From JAPWJZ01 sp038247245 (lineage in GTDB: Bacteria; Pseudomonadota; Alphaproteobacteria; Micavibrionales; UBA2020): a DNA stretch of 64,000 nt. The translations under genes and the position numbers were made by a program. Of the stretch, positions 41,488-50,419 are shown in pieces. The stretch lies in NCBI GenBank assembly GCA_038247245.1, contig JBBRVE010000001.1, positions 32,217-96,216 on the forward strand, given 5' to 3'. Below the pieces are notes generated by a model. The model saw nothing but the letters and a program-made list of their open reading frames with translations, searched no databases and was not told where the DNA came from. Each line of letters opens with the position of its first letter. The first letter of the stretch is position 1.

Positions 41488-42942
41488 TTATTCCTCCAGC
41501 TTTTTCTTCAGAAGATCGTTGACGATGCCGGGATTGGCCTTGCCGCCGGATTTTTTCAGCACGTTGCCCACGAAGAAACCGAACAGCTTGTCCTTGCCGC
41601 CCTTGTATTCCGCGATCTTGTCGGGGTTTTCGGCCAGCACTTCGTTGACGATCTTTTCAATCGCGCCGGTGTCGGTCACCTGTTTCAGGCCTTTTTCCTC
41701 GACGATCACGCCCGCTTCCTTGCCGGTTGCGAACATTTCGGCGAAGACTTCCTTGGCGATACGTCCGGAAATAGTGTTGTCGGAAATCAGCGCGACCAGC
41801 GCGCCCAGCTGTGCGGGCTTGATCGGGCTCTGGCGCAGTTCAAGGTCTGCCTTATGCAGCGCGCCCAGCAATTCGGTCGTGAGCCAGTTGGCGACAAGTT
41901 TCGCATCATGGCCAACGGCCGCTTTCTCGAAATACTCGGCGCGTTCTTTTTCCTGCACCAGAACGCTCGCGTCCTGCACAGACATGCCAAAGTCTTTAAT
42001 GAAGCGGTGCTTTTTGGCATCCGGCAGTTCGGGCATGGTTTTGCGGATGTCGTCAATGAAATCATTGGCAACGGTCAGCGGCAGCAGGTCGGGGTCGGGG
42101 AAATAGCGGTAATCATGCGCGTCTTCCTTTGACCGCATGGAGCGTGTCGTGCCCTGCTTGGTATCAAACAGGCGCGTTTCCTGCACGATCTTGCCGCCGC
42201 CTTCGATCACTTCGATCTGGCGGCGTGCTTCGTATTCGATCGCCTGTTGCACGAAACGCACCGAGTTGACGTTCTTGATCTCGCAGCGTGTGCCCAGTTC
42301 CGCGCCGAATTTGCGCACGGATACGTTGACGTCGCAGCGCATCGAGCCTTCGTCCATGTTCCCGTCGCAGGTGCCGAGATAGCGCACGATGGCGCGCAGT
42401 TTCGTCACATAGGCGCCTGCTTCTTCGGGGCTGCGCATATCGGGCTTGGATACGATTTCCATCAGCGGGTTGCCGCTGCGGTTCAAATCCACATAGCTTT
42501 TCTGCGGGTGCTGGTCGTGCAGCGATTTCCCTGCGTCCTGTTCAAGGTGCAGGCGTTCGATGCCGATAACCTTGACGGTGCCATCGGCCAGATCGATTTC
42601 AATTTCGCCATTGCCCACGATGGGGTGCTGGTACTGCGAAATCTGGTAACCCTGTGGCAGGTCGGGATAGAAATAGTTTTTACGCTCGAACACCGACACA
42701 TTGTTGATGACGGCGTTGAGGCCAAGGCCGGTCAGAACCGCCTTGGTCACGCATTCCTTGTTGATGACGGGCAGCATGCCGGGCATGCCCGCATCGATGG
42801 GGCTGACCTGACTGTTGGGTGCCGCGCCGAAATCGGCGGACGATCCCGAAAACAGTTTCGATTTGGTCAGCACCTGCGCGTGCACTTCGAGGCCGATCAC
42901 GGTTTCCCAGTCGCCTGATTCGCCCTTGAGAATATATGTCAT
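41488..42942 (-). CDS. gatB: Aspartyl/glutamyl-tRNA(Asn/Gln) amidotransferase subunit B
   Basis: A 484-residue GatB. WETVIGLEVHAQVLTKSKLFSGS at the N-terminus, FERKNYFYPDLPQGYQISQY near 85, LEQDAGKSLHD, VDLNRSGNPLMEIVSKPDMRSPEEA near 170-190, and the helical C-terminal YqeY-like tail are all present. GatB contains the site that activates and amidates the misacylated tRNA. The start lies 14 nt after gatA. The run of genes continues downstream with TerD genes. Confidence 0.97.
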   Translation of the reverse strand: MTYILKGESGDWETVIGLEVHAQVLTKSKLFSGSSADFGAAPNSQVSPIDAGMPGMLPVINKECVTKAVLTGLGLNAVINNVSVFERKNYFYPDLPQGYQISQYQHPIVGNGEIEIDLADGTVKVIGIERLHLEQDAGKSLHDQHPQKSYVDLNRSGNPLMEIVSKPDMRSPEEAGAYVTKLRAIVRYLGTCDGNMDEGSMRCDVNVSVRKFGAELGTRCEIKNVNSVRFVQQAIEYEARRQIEVIEGGGKIVQETRLFDTKQGTTRSMRSKEDAHDYRYFPDPDLLPLTVANDFIDDIRKTMPELPDAKKHRFIKDFGMSVQDASVLVQEKERAEYFEKAAVGHDAKLVANWLTTELLGALHKADLELRQSPIKPAQLGALVALISDNTISGRIAKEVFAEMFATGKEAGVIVEEKGLKQVTDTGAIEKIVNEVLAENPDKIAEYKGGKDKLFGFFVGNVLKKSGGKANPGIVNDLLKKKLEE

Positions 42943-42956
42943 GTTACGGTTCCCCC

Positions 42957-44438
42957 TTACGCGGCTTTGACAAAATTGGACGGCACGGCGGTGAATTGCG
43001 CCGCATCCTCCAGCGTTTGCGAGACGCGGAACATCGTTTCTTCGTCGAACGGCTTGCCCAGCAATTGCAGGCCGAGTGGCAGACCATCACCGCTGAGGCC
43101 AATCGGAATCGACATGCCGGGCATGCCCGCCATGGATGCCGGAATGGTGAAGACGTCGTTCAGGTACATCGTGACAGGGTCTTGCGTGTTTTCGCCAATC
43201 GCGAAAGCAGGCGTCGGCGCGGTCGGCGTCAGCAGCACATCGCATTTTTGATAAGCGTTGACGAAATCCTGCCAGATCAATTTGCGCACTTTGCGCGCCT
43301 TGTTGTAATACGCGTCGTAATAACCGGCGGACAAAACGTAAGTGCCGATCAGGATACGGCGGCGCACTTCCTTGCCAAAACCGGCGGCGCGGGTTTTTTC
43401 GTAGGTGTCGATCAGGTTGTCACCCTCCACACGCTTGCCGAAACGCACGCCGTCATAACGGGCGAGGTTCGACGAACATTCGGCGGGGGCGATGACGTAA
43501 TAGGTCTGCAAGGCATATGCGGTATGCGGCAGCGAGACGCTCACGATTTCCGCGCCCGCGTCCTTCAGCATCTGCACGCCCTTGTCCCACATCTCGAGGA
43601 TTTCGGGGTTGGTGCCGTCGATGCGGTATTCCTTCGGCACGCCGACCTTCAGACCCTTCACACCGGATTTCAGGAGCGCGGTGTAATCGGGCACGGGGCG
43701 GTTGACGGAGGTGGAATCTTTCGGGTCCCAGCCCGCCATCGATTTCAGCAGCAGCGCGCAGTCTTCGGTATTGCGCGCAAACGGGCCGGCCTGATCGAGC
43801 GACGACGCAAACGCCACGATGCCGAAGCGGGAGCAGCGGCCATAGGTCGGCTTGATGCCCGTGATGCCGCAGAACGCCGCAGGCTGGCGGATCGAACCGC
43901 CGGTATCGGTGCCGGTTGCGCCCATCGCGATGCGCGCGGAAACGGCAGCGGCAGAACCACCGGAAGACCCGCCGGGGACGAGGTCTTTATTGTCGCCCTT
44001 GCGTTTCCACGGGTTGATGACGTTGCCATAGCCGGATGTGGTGTTTGACGATCCCATTGCGAATTCGTCAAGGTTCGCCTTGCCCAGCGTGATGGTGCCG
44101 TCTTTTTTCAGGTTGCCGGAAACGGTCGATTCATACGGGGGCTTGAAACCCTCGAGGATGCGGCTGGCGGCGGTCGTCTGCACGCCTTCGGTGCAGAACA
44201 AATCCTTCATCGCAATCGGAATGCCGTCGAGCGGCAGCGCCGTGCCCTTGGCATAACGTTCATCCGATGCCTTCGCCTGTTCGCGCGCGGTATCGAAAGT
44301 TTCGGTGATAAAGCAGTTCAAATGGCGTGCGGCTTCGGATGCCTTGATATGGGCATCCACCAGCTCGACTGCCGTGAATTCTTTTTTACGCAGACCCGCG
44401 AGCGCGGAGGCGATGGTATGGTTCGTAAGATTGGTCAT
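42957..44438 (-). CDS. gatA: Aspartyl/glutamyl-tRNA(Asn/Gln) amidotransferase subunit A
   Basis: A 493-residue amidase. Catalytic Lys in IPIAMKDLFCTEGV near 75, the Gly/Ser-rich signature VPGGSSGGSAAAVSARIAMGATGTDTGGSIRQPAAFCG near 150-190 (Ser-cisSer), and PTYGRCSRFGIVAFASSLDQAG. GatA hydrolyses glutamine and passes ammonia to GatB. This is the middle gene of gatCAB. All catalytic residues are visible. Confidence 0.97.
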   Translation of the reverse strand: MTNLTNHTIASALAGLRKKEFTAVELVDAHIKASEAARHLNCFITETFDTAREQAKASDERYAKGTALPLDGIPIAMKDLFCTEGVQTTAASRILEGFKPPYESTVSGNLKKDGTITLGKANLDEFAMGSSNTTSGYGNVINPWKRKGDNKDLVPGGSSGGSAAAVSARIAMGATGTDTGGSIRQPAAFCGITGIKPTYGRCSRFGIVAFASSLDQAGPFARNTEDCALLLKSMAGWDPKDSTSVNRPVPDYTALLKSGVKGLKVGVPKEYRIDGTNPEILEMWDKGVQMLKDAGAEIVSVSLPHTAYALQTYYVIAPAECSSNLARYDGVRFGKRVEGDNLIDTYEKTRAAGFGKEVRRRILIGTYVLSAGYYDAYYNKARKVRKLIWQDFVNAYQKCDVLLTPTAPTPAFAIGENTQDPVTMYLNDVFTIPASMAGMPGMSIPIGLSGDGLPLGLQLLGKPFDEETMFRVSQTLEDAAQFTAVPSNFVKAA

Positions 44439-44513
44439 TGTTCTCTCTACCGCTCTATCTTTCTAAACTCGAAAATATTTCCTTTGCTATGACATGCTCC
44501 CTGATGTCGCATG

Positions 44514-44801
44514 TCATTCCACCACTTTCGGGACGACGAAAAATCCTGCGGCCTGTTCCGGCGCGTTGCTCAGGATCTTGTCCTGCATGCCGCCATCGGT
44601 CACCACGTCTTCGCGCTCGAACAGCTGCATCTGCACGACGGAGGTCAGGGGTTCGACACCGTCGGTATTGACCTTGTCGAGTTCCGCGATCATCGTGAGA
44701 ATGCTGGAGAGTTCCTTGGTCAGGACTTCTTTTTCGTCCTCGGTCACCTTGATCCGCGCGAGGCGCGCGATTTTCGTGACCGCGTTTTTATCGATAGACA
44801 T
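44514..44801 (-). CDS. gatC: Aspartyl/glutamyl-tRNA(Asn/Gln) amidotransferase subunit C
   Basis: A 95-residue protein starting MSIDKNAVTKIARLARI, with LSSILTMIAELDKVNTDGVEPLT near the middle: standard GatC. It clamps GatA to GatB. The ATG is at 44801; a GTG three bases earlier is an alternative. Divergent from ruvX with 42 bp between starts, where both promoters must overlap. Confidence 0.95.
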   Translation of the reverse strand: MSIDKNAVTKIARLARIKVTEDEKEVLTKELSSILTMIAELDKVNTDGVEPLTSVVQMQLFEREDVVTDGGMQDKILSNAPEQAAGFFVVPKVVE

Positions 44802-44843
44802 CACACCGTTCCTTATTTAAATAATATCGTTAAAGAAATTAGC

Positions 44844-45335
44844 ATGCCCCTTGTATCAATTAAAGAACTGAGACTCCTGCTCCCCCCCAAAACACGGCTG
44901 TTGGGGATGGATCACAGTCCCAAAATGCTGGGTTTGGCGCTGTCGAACCCCGACCTGACGATTGCCACGCCGCATAAGACGCTCGATAGCGGCAAGTTTA
45001 CGGAAAATGTGAAGGCGCTTGTCCCCCTCTGTCGCGAATATAACGTGGGCGGCTTCCTGATCGGCCTTCCCATAAACATGGCGGGCGAGGAAAACAAGCG
45101 GTCGGAATCGGTGCGCAGCTTCGCCGGCAACCTGATCCGCGCCAAGGCTGATCTGGGCTTTGATCCGCTGATCGCCTTCATGGATGAACGCCTGACGACA
45201 TTTGCCGCCGAAGATTTCATGGATGAACAAGGGCTCAGCCACAAACAGAAAAAACAAAACGTCGACCGCATGGCCGCCGCATATATTTTGCAAGCCGCGC
45301 TCGACATCATGCAAAAGGAACAAAACAATGGCTGA
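44844..45335 (+). CDS. ruvX: Holliday junction resolvase-like / pre-16S rRNA nuclease RuvX (YqgF)
   Basis: A 163-residue RNase H-like protein. GMDHSPKMLGLAL holds the first catalytic Asp, GFLIGLPINMAGEENKRSESVRSFA the conserved central segment, and FMDERLTTFAAED the second acidic pair with Arg. The start is the ATG at 44844; a longer frame lies opposite gatC. RuvX matures 16S rRNA in E. coli. The first motif has HSPKM where most members have a Gly-rich sequence. It overlaps folB by 8 nt. Confidence 0.88.
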   Translation: MPLVSIKELRLLLPPKTRLLGMDHSPKMLGLALSNPDLTIATPHKTLDSGKFTENVKALVPLCREYNVGGFLIGLPINMAGEENKRSESVRSFAGNLIRAKADLGFDPLIAFMDERLTTFAAEDFMDEQGLSHKQKKQNVDRMAAAYILQAALDIMQKEQNNG

Positions 45336-45711
45336 CAGCTGCACCATCTTCGCCCGCGACCTTGAAATCATGGCCCGCGTCGGCATTTTCCCCATCGAGA
45401 AAAAAGCCCCGCAGCACCTGATCGTGAATGTTGACATCACGTTCAGGCGTACCCGCCGCAAGGGCAAGGTGGAAACCATCAAGGACATCATTTCCTATGG
45501 CGACGCCGTGACCATCGTGAAGGATGTAGCGGCGGTGCAGCATTGGGATCTGCTGGAAACCTTCGGCGATGAAATCCTCGACCGGATTTTCAAGGACAAG
45601 CGCGTGGTCGCCGCCGAAGTGACGATTGAAAAAACCAAGCCCTATTCGCCCGTGAAAAACCACATGAAGGGCGTGAACACGCTGGGCGTGACGCTGGTGC
45701 GGACGCGCTAG
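45328..45711 (+). CDS. folB: Dihydroneopterin aldolase-like protein (FolB)
   Basis: A 127-residue protein. IFARDLEIMARVGIFPIEKKAPQHLIVNVDI carries the pterin-binding Glu, and VTIEKTKPYSP the catalytic Lys. FolB converts dihydroneopterin to hydroxymethyl-dihydropterin in folate synthesis; some members are epimerases. The substrate is inferred. The ATG overlaps the ruvX stop. Convergent with the dehydrogenase gene, 4-nt overlap. Confidence 0.88.
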   Translation: MADSCTIFARDLEIMARVGIFPIEKKAPQHLIVNVDITFRRTRRKGKVETIKDIISYGDAVTIVKDVAAVQHWDLLETFGDEILDRIFKDKRVVAAEVTIEKTKPYSPVKNHMKGVNTLGVTLVRTR

Positions 45712-46577
45712 TTCTTACGCAACACCTTATAAATCGCAGCTGAATCCAGCTCCCCGTCGCCGTTTTTAATGACCGCGCCGAGGTTGAGGGTGGCGAGCGT
45801 GGCGGCGGGCAGCGCGACGCCGGCCTTTGCCGCTGTCTCCATCACAATCGCCATGTCCTTGGCGTGCAGCTTCGCCTTGAAGCCCGGCTTGTAATCATTC
45901 GTCAGCATGCGGTTGCCGTGGATATCCAGCACCTTCGATGCCGCAAAGCCGCCCAGCAATGCCTCGCGCACCTTGGCCGCATCGACGCCGCATTTTTCGG
46001 CGAGCAGCATGGCCTCCGCCACCGCCTCGATGCTGACGGCAATCACGACCTGGTTGCAGGCCTTCGCCACCTGCCCCGCGCCCGATGCGCCGACATGCAC
46101 GATATTCTTGCCCATCTTTTCGAAATAGGGTTTCACGCGCGTGAATGCGTCAACGGTACCGCCCGCCATGATCGACAGCGTGCCCGCAATCGCACCGGTT
46201 TCGCCGCCCGATACCGGCGCATCGACGAGATCAATGTTGCGCGCCTTCAGCTTTGCCGCAAATTCGCGCGTCGCATCGGGGGAAATCGTGGACATATCCA
46301 CGACAACCGCGCCCGCCTTCGCGCCCTCGACCACGCCACCCGCGCCGAAAATCACATGCTCCACATCCGGCGTATCCGACACACAAATAAAAATAACATC
46401 GGCGTTTTCGGCGACTTCCTTTGGCGTAGCGCAAACCTTCGCGCCCTCCGCCTTCAGCGCATCGCCGCGCGATGCCGTGCGATTATAGACGGCGACATCA
46501 AACCCCGCCCGTTTCAAATTCCACGACATCGGCAACCCCATGATGCCAAGGCCGATGAAATCCAGTTTTTCTGTCAT
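45708..46577 (-). CDS. NAD(P)-dependent beta-hydroxyacid dehydrogenase (GarR/HIBADH family)
   Basis: A 289-residue protein. Cofactor motif FIGLGIMGLPM at the N-terminus, substrate-binding DAPVSGGETGA near 120, catalytic Lys in GQVAKACNQVV near 170, and FKAKLHAKDMAIVMETA near 235. Family members include 3-hydroxyisobutyrate dehydrogenase, tartronate semialdehyde reductase and succinic semialdehyde (GHB) reductases. Which one cannot be decided from motifs alone. Confidence 0.92.
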   Translation of the reverse strand: MTEKLDFIGLGIMGLPMSWNLKRAGFDVAVYNRTASRGDALKAEGAKVCATPKEVAENADVIFICVSDTPDVEHVIFGAGGVVEGAKAGAVVVDMSTISPDATREFAAKLKARNIDLVDAPVSGGETGAIAGTLSIMAGGTVDAFTRVKPYFEKMGKNIVHVGASGAGQVAKACNQVVIAVSIEAVAEAMLLAEKCGVDAAKVREALLGGFAASKVLDIHGNRMLTNDYKPGFKAKLHAKDMAIVMETAAKAGVALPAATLATLNLGAVIKNGDGELDSAAIYKVLRKN

Positions 46578-46597
46578 TTTATAAATCCCTTTTCTTT

Positions 46598-46709
46598 GTC
46601 ACCCCCGCGTTGCGCGGGGGTCCAGAAGGCAGTCCGGCCGTCATATGACTCAGATGTTCACCAGACGCGCGGACGCGCTACTGGATGCCCGCGCAAGGCG
46701 GGCATGACG
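46598..46709. repeat. Palindromic dispersed element, copy 3
   Basis: Left end GTCACCCCCGCGTTGCGCGG, right end GCCCGCGCAAGGCGGGCATG, same interior (AGAAGGCAGTCC, GACGCGCGGACGCGCTACTGGA). It lies between the start of the dehydrogenase gene (46577) and the stop of addA (46715), 6 nt before the latter. Confidence 0.9.
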
Positions 46710-46714
46710 ACTTG

Positions 46715-49700
46715 TTAAATCTTCGGCCCTTTAATATCCGGCTTTTTGTAGGGCTTCAAGCCCATCTTGTCGAGGGCGGTGTCGAGGACTTTGGCATCCA
46801 GCGGCACGAGTTTTGCGGAACGGGTGTAGAGCAGCGCGGCCTTGATTTCTTTATCAGGGTAAATCTGTTGAAGCGCGAGGCGGTAGGCCGCCATCTGCAT
46901 CACATATTTTTCCGACACGTCGCCCGCGTTTTTCGGCGGTTTCACGCTGTTCTTGAAATCGATGACGATGACTTGCTTGTCGTCCACCACAAGGCGGTCG
47001 ATCTGGCCGGACATCATCTGTTTCTGGCCGTCCTTGTCGAACAATCCGGTCAACGATACTTCGGCGCGCGAATTGGGGCCGAACAGCGCGCCGAATTCGG
47101 GGTCGTTCAAAATTTTCATGACTTCCTTGGCAGCGGCGTCCTGATCCTTCGCGGTCAGCCCGTGCACAGGCTTGCCCAGATATTTGCGGGCGGCGGCATC
47201 GCGCTCATCCGGCGGCAATGCGGGCAGGAATTCGAACAGTTCATGCACCACGGTGCCAAGGCGACGGTGATAGGTTTCACGCTCGGCCTCCAGCGGCGAT
47301 GGCGCGGCGTAATCGTCGTTGCTGGCCTTGTATTCCGACGGGCGGAATTTTTTCACGGGCGCATCCGCCGTTTTCGGCGCATGGCGCGCCCAGATGGGAA
47401 TGCCGACGGGTTTCGCCTTGCCCAGCGGTTTCAAGCCATCCGGCTGCGGCTTCGCCGTCTGTTTCACGCCGAAGCGCAGAATGGTCTGGCCGTCATCCAA
47501 TGCGGGTTCGCCATCAACAGCGGCCGGAACGGGTGCGGCAGCCTTGTCAAAATCTGCGGCTGCGGATTTGTTATCGTTCGCGGCGGGCGCGGCGGGCGGC
47601 TTGATGACCTGCACATCGTCTTTCAAATTCTGCGCGATACCCTTGCGGATCAGCGAATACCAGCTTTTTTCTGAATCCCGTTCGGAATTCTGGTGGCCGT
47701 AGACATACAACCGGTCGGCGGCACGTGTCATGGCGACGTACATGAGGCGGCGGAATTCGCGGTCGCGTTCCAGCTCGGCCTTGGCGCGTTCGTGGGCGAA
47801 ATTTTTGCTTTCAAGGTCGGAACGCGGCACCCAGAGCGGCACATCGCGTTCATCATCCGGCCACAGGAAACGCGGGCGGGCGCGGTTGTTGTCTTCCGGC
47901 AGACCTGTCGTATCGGGCATAATCACGATGGGCGATTCAAGGCCCTTCGCGCCATGCACGGTCATGATATGCACGCGCGGCGCTTCGGGGTTGAGGTTGA
48001 TCTCGCGCTTCACCTCCGCCTCGCCGGCATCGAGCCATGCCAAAAATCCCTGCAGCGAGGGTGTATGGATTTTTTCGTATTTCTCCACCGCGTTCAGGAA
48101 TTCCACCAGCGGGTCTTCGGCTTCGAAACCCAGACGGCCGAACATTGCGTTCAGGCCGGATTTCGCATTGCCGGGCGCGGGGTTCATGAGGATGGAGGAA
48201 TAGAATTCATACGGGCGTTCGCTGTTCAGCCTGCCCTGCAGGCCGGAGAGGTATTCAAACGCTTCACGATACGGTTTCGCGGCGGCGTCCTTGCCCTTGC
48301 TGCGCTTTTCCAGCGCGTCCCACAGCGTGCCGGGGCGGTTGATCGCCAGATCTTCCAGCTGCTGGTCGCTCAATCCCAGCAGCGGCGATTTCAGCAGCGC
48401 GGCCAGTTTGTAATCATCTTTCGGGAACAGCAGAACTTCGCCCAGCGCAACCAGGTCCATCACGGCAATCTGTTCGCGCAAGGACATACGATCCGCACCT
48501 GCCACGGGAATGTCGCGTTTTTTCAGTGCGCGCACCATTTCATCCACAAATCCGGAACGGCGGCGCACAAGGATCAGGATATCGGCGGGGTTGATCGGGC
48601 GTTTGCGCGATTCCAGTTCTTCGCCGCTATCCAGCCATTCCTTGATCTGGTCGGCAATCTTGTCGGCCATCTGCGCCGAGGTATCATTCCCCGGTTCCAT
48701 CTGCAGCGGCAGCGACCACGGCTGCGCGGGTTCCTGTTCGGTCGGGCGCAGAATCGGATGCACCTCCACCACGCCCGCCTGACCCTTGCGGAACGGCGTG
48801 TGGTGGACTTGCTTTTCTTCCGTATCGCCCTTGAAGAACAAACCGTCCGACGCATCGGGGTTGGCGAAAACCGCGTCAACGGCCTGCGTCACGGCGGGGG
48901 ATGACCGGAAAGCGATTTCCATGTCGACTTCGCGCCATTTGCCACCCGACTGTTTCACAAGGTCGGAGAAGATTTTTTTATTGGTCGCGAATTCCTTGGG
49001 GTCGGCGCGCTGGAAACTGAAGATCGACTGTTTTTCATCGCCGACGACGAAAATGGTGTTGTCTTTCGATTGCGTGCGCGCGGGGTTCGTGAAGAATTCG
49101 CGCGCGATGGACGTCACCAAATTCCACTGGTCGGGGTTGGTGTCCTGCGCTTCGTCGACCAGAATATGCTTGATATTACCGGGCAGTTTTTGCAAAACCC
49201 AGCCCGCCGCATCGGTTTTATTCATCATCTGGTTCGCATGATGCACAAGGTCGTCGTAATCGAGCAGGTTATGGCTGCGTTTTTTCTCGGTGTATTTCTC
49301 CAAAATCGCGCCGGTCAGGCGCAGGATGGATTCCGTGCCGCGCGCGACGTTCATGGTGACAATCGCTTCGATGCCCTGCATCAAACGCTGTGCCTCGCGC
49401 TCCAGCGCGTCCTGCGCCGCCGACGTGCCCTTGGTCGTCAGGCGCTTGCGCATTTCCTTTTCCTTGGTCAGGAAAACGCTGACGTAATCATAGAACAATT
49501 CGCTGCGTTGCTCGGGGTGCAAAATCCACGCCTTGATCATCTTGGCTTTTTCGAGGTCGCTGGCCGTGCCGCCCGCCAGAATATCGGCCGCATCCTTCAG
49601 CGCCTTGATATCGGGCGGGTTGCCGCCCAGACCCAGGCCGGAGTTCAGCTGCTGCATCATGATGCCGGTATCAAGGCCCTTGGGCGCTTTCAGGTGCGTG

Positions 49701-50419
49701 TAAACCGCATCGATTGTTTCTTCGACGCCGCCATGTTTTTCGAGCGTCGCATACAGCTGCCCGCGGCGATAGGTGAGTTCGCCGACCAGCGCGGAGAAAT
49801 CGTCTTCCGATACTTCGGGCGTGATGAGGTTGACGGCGCGGGCAAGCGCGGTGTTGGGGTCGCGCTGGATCTGGCGCAGCACGTCTGCCTGCGCTTCGCG
49901 CAGCATTTCGGATGATGTCTGTTCATCCATCACGTCGAAATAGGGCGGGATGCCGGATTCGATGGGGAAACGGCGCAGCAGCGATTGCGAAAACGAATGG
50001 ATGGTCTGGATGCGCATGCCGCCATAGGCGTCGAGGAATTCGGCGAACATCTGGCGCGCGCGCGTCACTTGCGCTTCTTCCGGCTTGCGCCCTGTCAGCT
50101 TGGTGAGTTTTTCGACCAGCACCGCTTCGTCGCAGGTCGCCCAGTTGCTCAGCTCGTCGCGGATGCGGTTGGTCATGACCGAGGCGGCGGCGCGGGTGAA
50201 GGTGATCGCCAGAATCTGATCGGGCTTCGCGCCGTTGAGCATCAGGCGCAGCGTGCGGTCGGTCAGTACTTTGGTCTTGCCGGTGCCGGCGGAGGCGGAA
50301 ACCCAGACGCTGGCCGTGGGGTCGGAGGCCTGACGCTGCACCACGTTCGGGTCTGGACGGCGGCGGTTGTCGGCGTCTTTTTTGCTCTGCGGCGATTGTT
50401 TATCGGGGGTTGCCATCAT
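46715..50419 (-). CDS. addA: Double-strand break repair helicase-nuclease subunit AddA
   Basis: About 1,234 residues from ATG 50419, whose ATGA overlaps the addB stop; the frame upstream belongs to addB's opposite phase. UvrD-type helicase motifs: Walker A SASAGTGKTKV near 41, motif Ia ILAITFTRAAASVMTNRI, Walker B HILVDEAQDTNPDQW, VGDEKQSIFSFQRADP, and RRLMYVAMTRAADRLYVYG late. The C-terminal nuclease motif VIVIDFKNSV with QMAAYRLAL is the AddA RecB-like domain. Works with AddB on DNA ends, recognises Chi-like sites and loads RecA. Full length. Confidence 0.96.
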   Translation of the reverse strand: MMATPDKQSPQSKKDADNRRRPDPNVVQRQASDPTASVWVSASAGTGKTKVLTDRTLRLMLNGAKPDQILAITFTRAAASVMTNRIRDELSNWATCDEAVLVEKLTKLTGRKPEEAQVTRARQMFAEFLDAYGGMRIQTIHSFSQSLLRRFPIESGIPPYFDVMDEQTSSEMLREAQADVLRQIQRDPNTALARAVNLITPEVSEDDFSALVGELTYRRGQLYATLEKHGGVEETIDAVYTHLKAPKGLDTGIMMQQLNSGLGLGGNPPDIKALKDAADILAGGTASDLEKAKMIKAWILHPEQRSELFYDYVSVFLTKEKEMRKRLTTKGTSAAQDALEREAQRLMQGIEAIVTMNVARGTESILRLTGAILEKYTEKKRSHNLLDYDDLVHHANQMMNKTDAAGWVLQKLPGNIKHILVDEAQDTNPDQWNLVTSIAREFFTNPARTQSKDNTIFVVGDEKQSIFSFQRADPKEFATNKKIFSDLVKQSGGKWREVDMEIAFRSSPAVTQAVDAVFANPDASDGLFFKGDTEEKQVHHTPFRKGQAGVVEVHPILRPTEQEPAQPWSLPLQMEPGNDTSAQMADKIADQIKEWLDSGEELESRKRPINPADILILVRRRSGFVDEMVRALKKRDIPVAGADRMSLREQIAVMDLVALGEVLLFPKDDYKLAALLKSPLLGLSDQQLEDLAINRPGTLWDALEKRSKGKDAAAKPYREAFEYLSGLQGRLNSERPYEFYSSILMNPAPGNAKSGLNAMFGRLGFEAEDPLVEFLNAVEKYEKIHTPSLQGFLAWLDAGEAEVKREINLNPEAPRVHIMTVHGAKGLESPIVIMPDTTGLPEDNNRARPRFLWPDDERDVPLWVPRSDLESKNFAHERAKAELERDREFRRLMYVAMTRAADRLYVYGHQNSERDSEKSWYSLIRKGIAQNLKDDVQVIKPPAAPAANDNKSAAADFDKAAAPVPAAVDGEPALDDGQTILRFGVKQTAKPQPDGLKPLGKAKPVGIPIWARHAPKTADAPVKKFRPSEYKASNDDYAAPSPLEAERETYHRRLGTVVHELFEFLPALPPDERDAAARKYLGKPVHGLTAKDQDAAAKEVMKILNDPEFGALFGPNSRAEVSLTGLFDKDGQKQMMSGQIDRLVVDDKQVIVIDFKNSVKPPKNAGDVSEKYVMQMAAYRLALQQIYPDKEIKAALLYTRSAKLVPLDAKVLDTALDKMGLKPYKKPDIKGPKI

